Shown piece by piece: positions 8,806-17,709 of a stretch of 64,000 bases of DNA. The stretch's first letter is position 1. Each line of letters opens with the position of its first letter. Both the position numbers and the translations under genes were made by a program. The DNA lies in assembly GCF_013450295.1 (NCBI RefSeq), contig NZ_SKBR01000001.1:2357001-2421000 (forward strand). Direction: 5' to 3'. The stretch comes from Streptomyces sp. AJS327 (GTDB taxonomy: Bacteria; Actinomycetota; Actinomycetes; Streptomycetales; Streptomycetaceae). The notes below the pieces were generated by a model. The model had not been told where the DNA came from. It saw only the letters and a program-made list of their open reading frames with translations, and did not search any database.

Positions 8806-9447
8806 ATGTCGGACTCAGCGGGCACCGCGAGCCGGGTGGCGGACGCGCTGCGCGCCCAGATCGTCTCGGGTGAACTCAAGCCGGGTACCCGGCTGTCGGA
8901 GGAGCGGGTGCGGGAGGCGCACGGTGTGTCCCGCAGCACCCTGCGCGAGGCCTACCAGCACCTGGTCCGGGAGCGGCTGCTGGTGCACGAGCTGAGCAGG
9001 GGGGTCTTCGTCCGGCAGCTGTCCCGCGCGGACCTGGCCGACCTCTACGAGGTCCGGCGCCTCGTCGAGTGCGCGGCCGTCCGCGGCATCAGCGTCCTGA
9101 CCCCGGCGGGTCTGCGCGCGCTGTCGGCCGCGCTGTCCGACGGCCTCACCGCCCGGGAGCGGGAGGACTGGGACGCGGTGGCCGCGGCGAGCATCCGCTT
9201 CCACGAGGCGCTGGTCGCGCTCGCCGGGAGCGAGCGGCTGACCGCCATGATGAGCGGGGTGCTGGCGGAGTTCCGGCTCGCCTACGCGCACATGGGCGAC
9301 ACCCGGGTGTTCCACGCGGCCTACCTGGAGCGGAACGTCGAGATCGCCGACGCCCTGCGCTCCGGCGACGTGGCCGGGGCGGCGACGCTGCTGGAGACGT
9401 ACCTGGCCGACGCGCGGGCCGCGCTGCTTGAGCAGTACACCGCCTGA
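8806..9447 (+). CDS. GntR family (FadR/FCD subfamily) transcriptional regulator
   Basis: The protein has 213 residues, taken from ATG 8806 (MSDSAGTASRVADAL). The winged helix occupies about residues 8-72 (LRAQIVSGELKPGTRLSEE, then GVSRSTLREAYQHL). The FCD ligand-binding domain follows (about 80-210), with metal-binding-type residues in DLYEVRRLVE and in RFHEALVALAGS. It lies between the divergent hyuAB operon and the transporter gene, and copies of one palindrome flank it inside both promoters. This strongly suggests that it represses both until a pathway ligand binds. The ligand is not deducible. Confidence 0.88.
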   Translation: MSDSAGTASRVADALRAQIVSGELKPGTRLSEERVREAHGVSRSTLREAYQHLVRERLLVHELSRGVFVRQLSRADLADLYEVRRLVECAAVRGISVLTPAGLRALSAALSDGLTAREREDWDAVAAASIRFHEALVALAGSERLTAMMSGVLAEFRLAYAHMGDTRVFHAAYLERNVEIADALRSGDVAGAATLLETYLADARAALLEQYTA

Positions 9448-9505
9448 CGGTGGGCGGGCGAGGGAGGGGGCGACCGGGCGCGGGGAATTTTCCCCGTCAC
9501 ATCCA

Positions 9506-9534
9506 TTGCAGATCGTCGGACGATTTTTTACAGT
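9506..9534 (+). promoter_or_regulatory. MHS transporter promoter with embedded GntR-type operator
   Basis: TTGCAG (9506-9511), an exact 17-base spacer and TACAGT (9529-9534) form a promoter for the gene at 9618. The spacer holds the palindrome ATCGTCGGACGAT (9512-9524), which is identical apart from the central base to the one in the hyuA promoter. The shared spacing and identical -35 box indicate co-regulation. Confidence 0.78.
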
Positions 9535-9617
9535 CGGCGCACCGTTGAGGCGCCGTCGGCGCCAGCAGTGCGCCGACCGTGGCCCCTCTCCCTCGCCCCT
9601 CATGATCAGGAGCCCCT

Positions 9618-10973
9618 GTGAGCGTCGACTCGAAAACCACCCTCTCCGAGGAGGGGAGACCACCCCCCGAAACCCCGGCGGCCCCCAGCAGGGCGACGCT
9701 CCGCAGGGCGACCGCCGGTGCCACCATCGGCAGTGTCGTCGAGTGGTTCGACGTGGCCGTCTACGGCTACCTCGCCGCGGTGCTCGGGAAGGTGTTCTTC
9801 CCCGGCGGTGACTCGACCACCCAGCTGCTCAGCTCCTTCGCGGTGTTCGGCGTCGCCTTCGTGGTACGGCCGCTCGGTGGCGTCTTCTTCGGCGCCCTCG
9901 GGGACCGCATCGGACGGCAGAAGACCCTGGCCTGGGTGATCATCTCCGTCTCGCTCGCCACCCTCGGCATCGGCCTGCTGCCGTCCTACGAGACCATCGG
10001 CGTCCTCGCGCCGGTGCTGCTGGTGGTGCTGCGGCTGACACAGGGCTTCTCGGCGGGCGGCGAGATGGGGGGAGCCTCGGCCTTCGTCGCCGAGTACGCG
10101 CCCGCCAAACGGCGCGGCTACCTGGTCAGCCTGGTCGAGATGGGCTGCATCCTGGGCTTCCTGCTCGGCTCGCTCGTCGTCCTGCTGCTCAACCTGACGC
10201 TGACCTCCGACCAGATACACGACTGGGGCTGGCGGCTGCCCTTCCTGCTCACCGCCCCCCTGGGGTTCATCGGGCTCTATATCCGCAACAAGCTGGAGGA
10301 GACCCCCGAGTTCGCTGCGCTGCGACGGGAGGGGAAGGTCGCGAAGAACCCGCTGCTGGAGTCGATCACCCAGCACTGGCGGGCCATTCTGAGCACCGCC
10401 GGGTACGCGCTGTTCCAGAACGCCGCGCTGTACGTGATCCTCACGTTCGTCCCGAGCCACCAGGAGGGGGAACTCGGCTACACGGCCACCCTCGCCTCCG
10501 TCTCGGCCGTGGTCACCATGACGGTGGTCTGCGTGATGATCCCCGCGATGGGCGCGCTCTCCGACACGGTGGGCAGACGGCCGGTGCTCGCCGCTTCGTG
10601 CGTCCTCGCCCTGCTCTTCTCGTACCCGCTGTTCATGCTGATGGACTCCGGGAACGCGGCGCTCGCCGTGGCCGCGCACTGCGCCCTCGGCATGATCCTC
10701 GCGGTCTTCCTCGGGCCGACCCTGGCCGCGATGAACGAACTGTTCAGCACCAGGGTCCGCTACGGCGGATTCTCGCTCGGGTACAACTTCTCGGTCTCCG
10801 CCTTCGGCGGTACCGCGCCCTTCTTCGTCACCTTCCTCGTGGCGCGGACCGGCAACTCCGCCTCACCCGGCCTGTACGTCATGGCCGCGGCGCTGATCAC
10901 GCTGCTGGTGGTGGCCACGACCCAGGAGACGGCGCCCCGCAAGAGGGACGGGGCCCGACCCGGCGCGGACTGA
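9618..10973 (+). CDS. MHS-family (metabolite:H+ symporter) MFS transporter
   Basis: The protein has 451 residues and a GTG start at 9618. A hydrophilic 30-residue N-terminus precedes about twelve membrane segments. The family marks are [16 protein letters not shown] at the first helix, the MFS loop motif [13 protein letters not shown] between helices 2 and 3, and [15 protein letters not shown] in helix 4. This build matches the ProP/KgtP/ShiA group, proton symporters of organic acids, betaines and similar compounds. The operator shared with hyuA implies uptake of the compound, or a product, handled by HyuAB. It is not linked to the next gene, because a strong terminator follows. Confidence 0.88.
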   Translation: MSVDSKTTLSEEGRPPPETPAAPSRATLRRATAGATIGSVVEWFDVAVYGYLAAVLGKVFFPGGDSTTQLLSSFAVFGVAFVVRPLGGVFFGALGDRIGRQKTLAWVIISVSLATLGIGLLPSYETIGVLAPVLLVVLRLTQGFSAGGEMGGASAFVAEYAPAKRRGYLVSLVEMGCILGFLLGSLVVLLLNLTLTSDQIHDWGWRLPFLLTAPLGFIGLYIRNKLEETPEFAALRREGKVAKNPLLESITQHWRAILSTAGYALFQNAALYVILTFVPSHQEGELGYTATLASVSAVVTMTVVCVMIPAMGALSDTVGRRPVLAASCVLALLFSYPLFMLMDSGNAALAVAAHCALGMILAVFLGPTLAAMNELFSTRVRYGGFSLGYNFSVSAFGGTAPFFVTFLVARTGNSASPGLYVMAAALITLLVVATTQETAPRKRDGARPGAD

Positions 10974-10989
10974 CCCCGGCCGCCTCACC

Positions 10990-11023
10990 CGGCCGCCGCA
11001 CCGGGGCTCCGGTGCGGCGGCCG
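10990..11023 (+). terminator. Terminator after the MHS transporter
   Basis: A perfect 15-bp stem (10990-11004 with 11009-11023) with the loop GGCT lies 17 bases after the stop codon. Confidence 0.8.
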
Positions 11024-11157
11024 CGTCGTGGTGTGTTCTTCCGGGGGGCCGGGGGGCCGGGGGGCCGGGGTTCGTGATCCGCGCGGGAGGGCGCGCCGGT
11101 CGTGGCCGGCGGTCCAGGGGCCGCGGAAATCCGCTTCCCGTGTCACGTCGGCGCCTC

Positions 11158-11163
11158 TACCGT
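11158..11163 (+). promoter_or_regulatory. -10 box of a leaderless promoter for the CPT-like gene
   Basis: TACCGT is followed by exactly six bases and then the ATG at 11170. No Shine-Dalgarno sequence precedes the ATG. This is the actinobacterial leaderless layout, in which transcription starts at the start codon. The start codon choice for the gene rests largely on this. Confidence 0.65.
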
Positions 11164-11169
11164 GGCGCG

Positions 11170-11703
11170 ATGCCAACTCAGGTGATCGTTCTCAACGGCG
11201 GGTCCAGCTCGGGGAAGTCCGGAATCATCCGGTGCCTGCAAGGGGTGCTGCCGGATCCGTGGCTGGCCCTCGGGACGGACACGCTCGTCGGGGCGATGCC
11301 CGTGTCCCTGCGGACGTCCGGTGACGGGATCGCTTTCGGCGCGGACGGGGAGGTGGCCGTCGGTCCGGAGTTCCGGACGCTGGAAGCGGCGTGGATCGAG
11401 GGGGTCGCCGCGATGGCCCGTGCCGGTGCCCGTGTCCTCGTCGACGAGGTCTTTCTCGGCGGGGCGTACTCCCAGCGGCGATGGCGGGACTCCCTCGGCG
11501 AACTGCGCGTCCTGTGGGTCGGTGTCCGGTGTGACGGCGCGGTCGCCGCGGACCGTGAGGCCGCCCGGGGCGACCGGACCCCCGGCATGGCCGCCTCGCA
11601 GGCGGACCTGGTCCACCGGGGCGTGGCCTACGACCTGGAGGTGGACACCACCCGTGTCGAGGCGATGGAGTGCGCACGGACCATCGCCGCGTACGTCACC
11701 TGA
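11170..11703 (+). CDS. Chloramphenicol phosphotransferase-like kinase
   Basis: The protein has 177 residues, the usual size for the CPT family of small P-loop kinases. Walker A is GGSSSGKS (residues 10-17). Asp37 in LGTDTL falls at the position of the catalytic Asp37 described for the Streptomyces venezuelae chloramphenicol 3-O-phosphotransferase. The C-terminal half has the expected lid Arg/Asp residues ([12 protein letters not shown]) and the final helix. It may phosphorylate chloramphenicol or another hydroxyl acceptor; many homologues have unknown substrates. It stands alone between a terminator and a convergent oxidoreductase gene, and is probably read from a leaderless promoter. Confidence 0.82.
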   Translation: MPTQVIVLNGGSSSGKSGIIRCLQGVLPDPWLALGTDTLVGAMPVSLRTSGDGIAFGADGEVAVGPEFRTLEAAWIEGVAAMARAGARVLVDEVFLGGAYSQRRWRDSLGELRVLWVGVRCDGAVAADREAARGDRTPGMAASQADLVHRGVAYDLEVDTTRVEAMECARTIAAYVT

Positions 11704-11823
11704 CGGCGGCCCGGGACCCGACTCCGCCCACCGGCGCCGCGAGCGGCGGCGCGCGACGGTGGCGCACCGCACGCCCGCCGCCCCGGTACGTGACCCACCG
11801 CCGCCCCGTCGGGGCGATCCACC

Positions 11824-11846
11824 GCCGCCCCGGCTGACGGGGCGGC
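11824..11846. terminator. Stem-loop in the 321-bp gap between CPT-like gene and FAD oxidoreductase
   Basis: An 8-bp stem (11824-11831 with 11839-11846) has a 7-base loop. It lies in the only non-coding stretch above 300 bases in this part (11704-12024), where two converging genes end. A smaller CGCCCC-GTC-GGGGCG hairpin lies just to its left. The rest of the gap shows no plausible gene or site. Confidence 0.5.
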
Positions 11847-12024
11847 ACGCGGACACGAACAACGGGTCCCCGCCGTCCGGCGGCTGGAGCGGACGGCACC
11901 GCACGTCGGGCCGCCACGCCCAGCGGCGCGGTGCGGCCAGCGCGCGCGAGACACGGGGCGTGCGGGGTGTGGGGTGCCGGGGGCTCCGGGCGGGAGCGGG
12001 GGCCGGGGCGGGGTGGTGTGGGGC

Positions 12025-14856
12025 TCAGCGCCCGGAGCTCCCGCCCGGCGAGCCACCCCCGGTGGAGCCCGGGTCCGCGAGCAGTTCGGCGAGGTGCCGC
12101 CCTCCGCTCGTGGTGAGCTGCTCCACCTGGGTACGGCAGGAGAAGCCGTCGGCCAGCAGCACGGTGTCCTCCTCCGCCGCGCGCAGGGCGGGCAGCAGCG
12201 CCGTCTCGGCCACGGCCACGCTGGTCTCGTAGTGCCCCCGCTCGGCGCCGAAGTTGCCGGCCAGCCCACAGCAGCCCTCGATCGCCTGGACCTCGGCACC
12301 CGCGCCCTCCAGCAGCGCGCGGTCCGGCGACCAGCCCAGCACGGAACCGTGGTGGCAGTGCGGCTGCGCCAGGACCGTACGCCCCGAGAGGTCCGGCGGG
12401 CTCCAGCCCCCGGTCTCCGTGAGGAGCTCCGCGAGCGTGCGGGTGGCCTCCGCCACCAGCGCGGCGTCCCCGGAGCCGCCGAGCAGTTCGCCCGCGTCCC
12501 CCCGGAACACCGCGGTACACGAGGGCTCCAGACCCACGATCGGTATCCCCTCCGCCGCGTACGGAGCCAGGGCGGCGACGCCACGTCCCAGAATCCGCCG
12601 GGCCGCGCCGAGCTGTCCGGTGGAGATCCAGGTGAGCCCACAGCACAGGCCCCGTTCGGGCAGCCGCACCGCGAACCCGGCGTCCTCCAGCACGCGGACG
12701 GCCGCGGCTCCCACCCGCGGGGTGAAGTGCTCGGTGAAGGTGTCCACCCAGAGCACCACCGGCTCACCCGTGGACGGCGGGCGCTCCGCGAACCACTGAC
12801 GGAAGGTACGGGGCGCGAAGGCGGGCAGCGCACGCCGCCGGTCCACCCCCGCGAGGCGCTTCAGCGGCCCCGCGAGCGGCCCGGAGAGCACTCCGTTGAC
12901 CAGCCCGGGGGCGCGCGCGGCCAGCCGGGCCCAGCGCGGCAGCATGCCCAGCGAGTAGTGCGCGAGCGGACGGGGACGGCCGCGGTACCGCTGGTACAGC
13001 GCCTCCGACTTGTATGTCGCCATGTCGACTCCGCTCGGGCAGTCGGAGGAACAGCCCTTGCAGGCCAGACAGAGGTCCAGCGCCTCCGCCACCTCGGGGG
13101 CCCGCCAGCCCCCGGGAAGCGAACCGCTGACCATCTCCTGGAGGACGCGCGCCCGGCCGCGCGTGGAGTCCCGCTCGTCCCGCGTCGCCCGGTAGGACGG
13201 GCACATCACCGCGCCGGAGGGCTCCTCCGCACGGCACTTGCCGACCCCCGTGCAGCGGTGCACGGCGCGGGCGAAGTCGCCGTCGTCCCGCTCGTGGGCG
13301 AGCGCCAGCCGGGCACGGACGGGGCGGACCCCGGAGAGCCGCAGGTCAGCGTCGAGCGGCGCCGGCCGGACGATCACCCCCGGGTTGAGTAGATCGTCCG
13401 GGTCGAAGACGTCCTTGACGGCGGCGAACGCCTCCAGCGCCTCCAGCGAGTACATCAGCGGCAGCAGCTCACCCCGGGCCCGGCCGTCCCCGTGTTCCCC
13501 GGACATCGAGCCGCCGTGCCGGGCGACCAGCCGGGCCGCCTCCTCCAGGAAGCCCCGGAACCGGGCGGTACCGGCCGGGCTGCCCAGCGGGAAGTCGATA
13601 CGGATGTGCACACAGCCGTCCCCGAAGTGCCCGTAGGGGATGCCGCTCAGCTCGTGCGCGGACAACAGCTCCTCGAACTCCCGCAGGTAGCCGCCGAGTC
13701 GCTCCGGCGGCACCGCCGCGTCCTCCCAGCCGGCGTGCGTGACCCGGTCCCGGCTCGCCAGCCCCGCGCCCTCCTCCCTGATCCGCCACAACTCCGCCAC
13801 CTCCGACGGACGTGTGACCGTGCGCACCGCGCGGGTGCCGGAGGCCGCCGCCACCGCGGCGGCGCCCGACTCCGCCTCGGCGCGCGTCTCCCCACCGGTC
13901 TCCACGAACAACCAGCCGCCGCCGCGAGGCAGTTCGGGCACGGCGGCGGAACCGCGCAGCCTCCGGACCACGTCCGCGATGCGCGCGTCCAGCCCCTCGA
14001 CCGCGATGGGGGAGCAGGGCAGCAGGCCGGGCACCGCGTCGGCGGCGGAGGCCATGTCGGGATAGCCGAGCACGGTCAGCACGGTGTGCGCGGGGGCCCG
14101 CACCAGACGCACGGTGGCGGCGCTGAGCACGCCGAGGCTGCCCTCCGAGCCGACGAGCGCCGCGGCCACGTCGAACCTCCGCTCCGGAAGCAGGTGTTCG
14201 AGGGAGTAGCCGGACACCTGCCGCCCGAACCGGCCCAGTTCGGTGCGGATGACGCCCAGCCGCTCCCGCACCACCCGCTGGAGGGCGGTCAGGGTCGGCG
14301 AGTCCGCCACCGGACCGCCGGTCGACACCCACTCACCGGTGCCGGTCAGCAGGTCCAGCGCGACGACGTTGTCCGCGGTGCGCCCGTACCCGAGCGCCCG
14401 CGAGCCACAGGCGTTGTTGCCGATCATGCCGCCGAGGGTGCACCGGCTGTGGGTCGAGGGGTCCGGTCCGAAGCGCAGGCCGTGGGGCGCGGCGGCCCGT
14501 TGGAGCTGGTCCAGGACCACACCGGGCTCGACGACCGCGGTCCCGGCCTCCGGGTCGAGGTGGCGCACCCGGCGCAGATGGCGGGAGAAGTCCAGCACCA
14601 CCCCCGGGCCCACGGCGTTTCCCGCGATCGAGGTGCCCGCCCCGCGCGCGGTGAGCGGCACCCCGGTGGTACGGCAGACGTCGAGGGTGGCCTCGATGTC
14701 GTCGGCGGACCGGGGGAACGCGACCGCGGCCGGGGGCACCCGGTAGAGCGAGGCGTCGCTGGAGTACTCGGCGCGGCGCCGGGCCGAGGCGTCGGCCTCG
14801 ACGCCCGCCCGCCGCAGCGCCGCGGCCACCTCGGACGGTGTGGGGGTGCTGGTCAC
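12025..14856 (-). CDS. FAD-binding and Fe-S oxidoreductase (YdiJ-like D-2-hydroxyacid dehydrogenase)
   Basis: The protein has 943 residues, with a GTG start at 14856. Residues 40-220 form an FAD-binding (PCMH-type) domain with TARGAGTSIAGNAVG and the GGMIGNNACGSRALGYGRTADNV block. An FAD oxidase C-terminal domain runs to about 500. Two ferredoxin-type clusters follow (CTGVGKC near 533; CLACKGCSSDCPSG near 597), then two cysteine-rich CCG domains (RGLCCGL near 738; EGCCGLAGNFG near 863). This one-chain fusion is the layout of E. coli YdiJ, which oxidises D-2-hydroxyglutarate, and of some D-lactate dehydrogenases. The neighbouring 2-oxoadipate dioxygenase makes D-2-hydroxyglutarate, which favours that substrate. 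Divergent from the LysR gene, its likely regulator. Confidence 0.85.
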   Translation of the reverse strand: MTSTPTPSEVAAALRRAGVEADASARRRAEYSSDASLYRVPPAAVAFPRSADDIEATLDVCRTTGVPLTARGAGTSIAGNAVGPGVVLDFSRHLRRVRHLDPEAGTAVVEPGVVLDQLQRAAAPHGLRFGPDPSTHSRCTLGGMIGNNACGSRALGYGRTADNVVALDLLTGTGEWVSTGGPVADSPTLTALQRVVRERLGVIRTELGRFGRQVSGYSLEHLLPERRFDVAAALVGSEGSLGVLSAATVRLVRAPAHTVLTVLGYPDMASAADAVPGLLPCSPIAVEGLDARIADVVRRLRGSAAVPELPRGGGWLFVETGGETRAEAESGAAAVAAASGTRAVRTVTRPSEVAELWRIREEGAGLASRDRVTHAGWEDAAVPPERLGGYLREFEELLSAHELSGIPYGHFGDGCVHIRIDFPLGSPAGTARFRGFLEEAARLVARHGGSMSGEHGDGRARGELLPLMYSLEALEAFAAVKDVFDPDDLLNPGVIVRPAPLDADLRLSGVRPVRARLALAHERDDGDFARAVHRCTGVGKCRAEEPSGAVMCPSYRATRDERDSTRGRARVLQEMVSGSLPGGWRAPEVAEALDLCLACKGCSSDCPSGVDMATYKSEALYQRYRGRPRPLAHYSLGMLPRWARLAARAPGLVNGVLSGPLAGPLKRLAGVDRRRALPAFAPRTFRQWFAERPPSTGEPVVLWVDTFTEHFTPRVGAAAVRVLEDAGFAVRLPERGLCCGLTWISTGQLGAARRILGRGVAALAPYAAEGIPIVGLEPSCTAVFRGDAGELLGGSGDAALVAEATRTLAELLTETGGWSPPDLSGRTVLAQPHCHHGSVLGWSPDRALLEGAGAEVQAIEGCCGLAGNFGAERGHYETSVAVAETALLPALRAAEEDTVLLADGFSCRTQVEQLTTSGGRHLAELLADPGSTGGGSPGGSSGR

Positions 14857-15122
14857 CTGTGCTCAGTCCTTACGTGGTTCGGGGCGTTGTTCGGGAGGGT
14901 TCGGGAGAGAACCGCCCGGAATCGGAAGCCGGGAGCCGGACCGGGACGCCGGGAGCCGGCCTGGCTGGAGGCCGCCGGGGGCCGACGGGAGTCCGACGAG
15001 GGCCGCCGGGAGGACGGGAGTAGGAGCGGTGCGGCGCGCCTGTGGCATGGCGGGCCCGGGGTCGGAGGTGGGGCCTGGCGGGGGCGGAGGACGCGACTCC
15101 CCGGGCCCGGGAGGGCCCGGGC

Positions 15123-15128
15123 TAGGAT
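15123..15128 (+). promoter_or_regulatory. -10 box of a leaderless promoter for the LysR gene
   Basis: TAGGAT is followed by six bases and then the GTG at 15135. No ribosome-binding site is present. Same layout as several other genes in this window. Confidence 0.6.
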
Positions 15129-15134
15129 CGCGCT

Positions 15135-16058
15135 GTGCTCAACCCCACGCACGTCCGCACCCTGGGCGCCGTACTGGCCACCGGCTCCTTCGCCGAGGCG
15201 GCGACCCGGCTGGGCTACACCGCCTCCGCCGTCTCCCAGCAGATCAGCGCGCTGGAGAGGGCCACCGGACTGACCCTGTTCGAGCGTGGCGCCCGCCATG
15301 TCCACCCCACCCGGGCGGCGCGGGTCCTGGGCGAGCGGTGCGAGGGCGTGCTCAACGAGCTGACCGCACTGGAGGAGCAGGCCAGGGCGCTCGCCGCGGG
15401 ACAGCGTGGCCTGATCCGGGTGGGAAGCTTCGCCACCGCGGCGGCCTCCCTCGTCCCCTGGGCCCTCGCCCGCTTCGTCCAGCAGCAGCCGGAGGCCGAG
15501 GTCTCCCTGGAGGAGGGGGAGCCGGAGGAACTGCTCCCGCTGGTGCTCAGCGACGCGCTCGACGTGGCGCTCGTCTACGAGTACGCCCTGGTGCCGCGCC
15601 GCTGGCCAGCGCAGGTGACCGTCTCCGAACTGGTCCGGGAGGAGCCGCGGGTCCTGCTGCCGCCCGCGCATCCGGCGCGGCGGGACGCGGAGATCGCCCT
15701 GGCGGACCTCGCCGAGGAGACCTGGATCGCCAGCCGCGAGACCTCCGCCGGGGCTCTGGCGCTGTCCCGGCTCTGCGCGGCGGCCTCCTTCGAACCCCGC
15801 ATCGCCTTCCGCACCAACGACTACGACGTGGTACGCGAACTCGTCCAGGCCGGGCTGGGGGTGGCGCTCGTTCCCGAGCTGGCCGTCACCGACGCGGCCC
15901 GCCCGGCCGCCCACGCGCTGAGCGGCGCCCCGGCGGGCCGGCGCGTCCTGGCCGTCCGCCGGACCGCGAACCCCAACCCGCTGCTGGCCCCGCTCGACGA
16001 CGCGCTGGTCCGCGCGGCGGCGGCGCGGCGCCGAGGGCGTCCGGTACACGGCGGGTGA
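15135..16058 (+). CDS. LysR family transcriptional regulator
   Basis: The protein has 307 residues, with the GTG start set by the -10 box six bases upstream. The N-terminal helix-turn-helix (about 1-60) reads LGAVLATGSFAEAATRLGYTASAVSQQISALE, canonical for LysR. The effector-binding domain follows from about residue 90. It resembles the streptomycete LysR branch whose substrate domain begins LIRVGSFATAAASLVPWAL. It is divergent from the FAD/Fe-S dehydrogenase and ends 16 bases from the convergent 2-oxoadipate dioxygenase gene. The probable targets are these metabolic genes; the effector is unknown. Confidence 0.85.
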   Translation: MLNPTHVRTLGAVLATGSFAEAATRLGYTASAVSQQISALERATGLTLFERGARHVHPTRAARVLGERCEGVLNELTALEEQARALAAGQRGLIRVGSFATAAASLVPWALARFVQQQPEAEVSLEEGEPEELLPLVLSDALDVALVYEYALVPRRWPAQVTVSELVREEPRVLLPPAHPARRDAEIALADLAEETWIASRETSAGALALSRLCAAASFEPRIAFRTNDYDVVRELVQAGLGVALVPELAVTDAARPAAHALSGAPAGRRVLAVRRTANPNPLLAPLDDALVRAAAARRRGRPVHGG

Positions 16059-16074
16059 CCTCCGCTTCCGTCGC

Positions 16075-17487
16075 TCAGGCCGCTCGCCCGGCCGGGAGGC
16101 GGACCTCCGGCAGGCCGAACGCGTCCGCCACGGCACGGAGCGAGGCGTCCCGCTCCCCCGCGTACAGCTCCGCGGGGTCGTGCAGGGTCCGGTCGAGGAC
16201 GCCCGCGAGCCAGGAGGCGTCCCGGGTGACCGCGTCCCGTTCCGCGTCGACGCGGCCCTCCCCGGTCAGGTTGGAGGAGAAGATCCCGGCCGCCGAGCGG
16301 GGGAGGAAGTCCTCGTAGACGATCGGCTCGGCGGTGACCCAGCCGCCCTCCAGCAGCGCCGCCAGTTCGCGGGGCGGCGCGGTGCCGTCCGACGGCCGGT
16401 CGCGGACCGGCGTGAACGTGAAGAACGCCAGGTCCCGCGCGGCGAGTTCGGTCTCCGTGCCGGGCAGCCGACGGGACCAGACGGCCTCGGCGACCCGCTG
16501 CCGGGACACCTCCCGGGCGGCGCTCTCCCGGTCCACCTCCGCGACCATCGCGTCGTACAGGTCGCGTCCGGCGGGGGTGAGCGCCACGCCCCGGGCCTCG
16601 ACCTCCCCGAACCGCACGCGCAGCGAGCCCTCCCCGACGGAGCCGTCGGCCTCGCGGAAGCGCCGCCGCTCGGCCAGCGCGCGGAAGGAGGTCTGGCGCA
16701 GCAGCACGTCGGGGCCGTCCCAGCGCGGCGGACCCTGGATCTGGTCGATCATCTCGACGCCGCGGTCCCGCATCCGGCGGTAGAGCCGGTCGATGTCCAG
16801 CACACGCGGCGTCAGGTGGTTGATGTGGGTGGCCGCGACGCCGCCGATGTCGGCGGCCACGCTGGAGACGGCCTCCAGCTCGGCGTACCAGGCCCGGTCG
16901 ACCGGGGCGGTGGACAACGCGAAGGAGGAGATTGCCAGTTCGAGGAAGCGTTCGGCGTCGGCGGCGGACAGCCCGCCGTCCGCCACGGACCGGTCCGCCA
17001 GCGCGAGCAGTTCGTCGCCGAACAGCCGACGCTCACCGAGGAACGCACGGAGACGCCGCTCCAGGTCCGCGTCGAAGAACCGGCGGTCCTCGATCGTCAG
17101 CAGGGAGGTGAAGACCCGGAACGGGTTGCGCGCCAGCTCGCCCCGGTCGACGGGCCGGAAGGCGGTCGAGACGACGGGCACCGGGCGCGGCCGGGCGTCC
17201 CGCAGGTCGTAGAAGCCCGTGGGGTACATCCCCACGGCGCCGAACACCCGGGCCACCTGGCGCATCTCCTCCGGGGTGCCGACCCGGATCGCGCCGTGCC
17301 GCTCGGCGGTGACCCGGTCGATGTCGCCCAGGCGCTCGGCGGCGCCGCCCTGTTCGGCGAGCACCTCGGTGTTCACCTCCTGCGCCACCTCCACCAGGGT
17401 CTGGTAGGCGGGGACCTCACGTCCGTAGAGGTCGGACAGGCCGCGCGCGAAGCGGGCGCGCAGTTCGCTGGCGGGGATCGCGGGCAT
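16075..17487 (-). CDS. hglS: 2-oxoadipate dioxygenase/decarboxylase (DUF1338, HglS/YdcJ family)
   Basis: The protein has 470 residues, full length for the family. HglS of Pseudomonas putida converts 2-oxoadipate and O2 to D-2-hydroxyglutarate and CO2 with a single Fe(II). The sequence keeps the RHGAIRV block, where His64 and Arg68 match the first metal His and the substrate-carboxylate Arg of HglS. The second His lies in THINHLTPRV (near 222), and the metal Glu is probably in the EARG segment near 300 (less certain). The C-terminal YEDFLPRSAAGIFSSNL block is also typical. Together with a YdiJ-like dehydrogenase and an amino acid dehydrogenase it forms a plausible lysine or aminoadipate catabolic set. 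The symbol is by homology. Confidence 0.85.
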   Translation of the reverse strand: MPAIPASELRARFARGLSDLYGREVPAYQTLVEVAQEVNTEVLAEQGGAAERLGDIDRVTAERHGAIRVGTPEEMRQVARVFGAVGMYPTGFYDLRDARPRPVPVVSTAFRPVDRGELARNPFRVFTSLLTIEDRRFFDADLERRLRAFLGERRLFGDELLALADRSVADGGLSAADAERFLELAISSFALSTAPVDRAWYAELEAVSSVAADIGGVAATHINHLTPRVLDIDRLYRRMRDRGVEMIDQIQGPPRWDGPDVLLRQTSFRALAERRRFREADGSVGEGSLRVRFGEVEARGVALTPAGRDLYDAMVAEVDRESAAREVSRQRVAEAVWSRRLPGTETELAARDLAFFTFTPVRDRPSDGTAPPRELAALLEGGWVTAEPIVYEDFLPRSAAGIFSSNLTGEGRVDAERDAVTRDASWLAGVLDRTLHDPAELYAGERDASLRAVADAFGLPEVRLPAGRAA

Positions 17488-17709
17488 GCTGTGCTCCGGA
17501 GAGTGGGAAGGGGACGTGGGACGGGGTTCCCGACGCGGAACGCGGGTTCCGGGGGAGGGAGTTGGGATGGGGGGCGCGGGCCGGGCTCCGCGTGGCGCGG
17601 TGCGGCGGCCCGGGCGCGCCCACCCGGACGGTCCGGTGCCGGGCTGGTCCGGTGCCGTGGTGGGGCGCGGCGGAGTGGCGCCGGTGCGGGAGCCGAGGTG
17701 CTCCGGTGG

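Noticed and set aside
14857..15134. CCGGGAG-rich short repeats between the FAD dehydrogenase and LysR genes
   Set aside because: Irregular spacing and simple composition; they look like GC-rich background rather than an array or operator.
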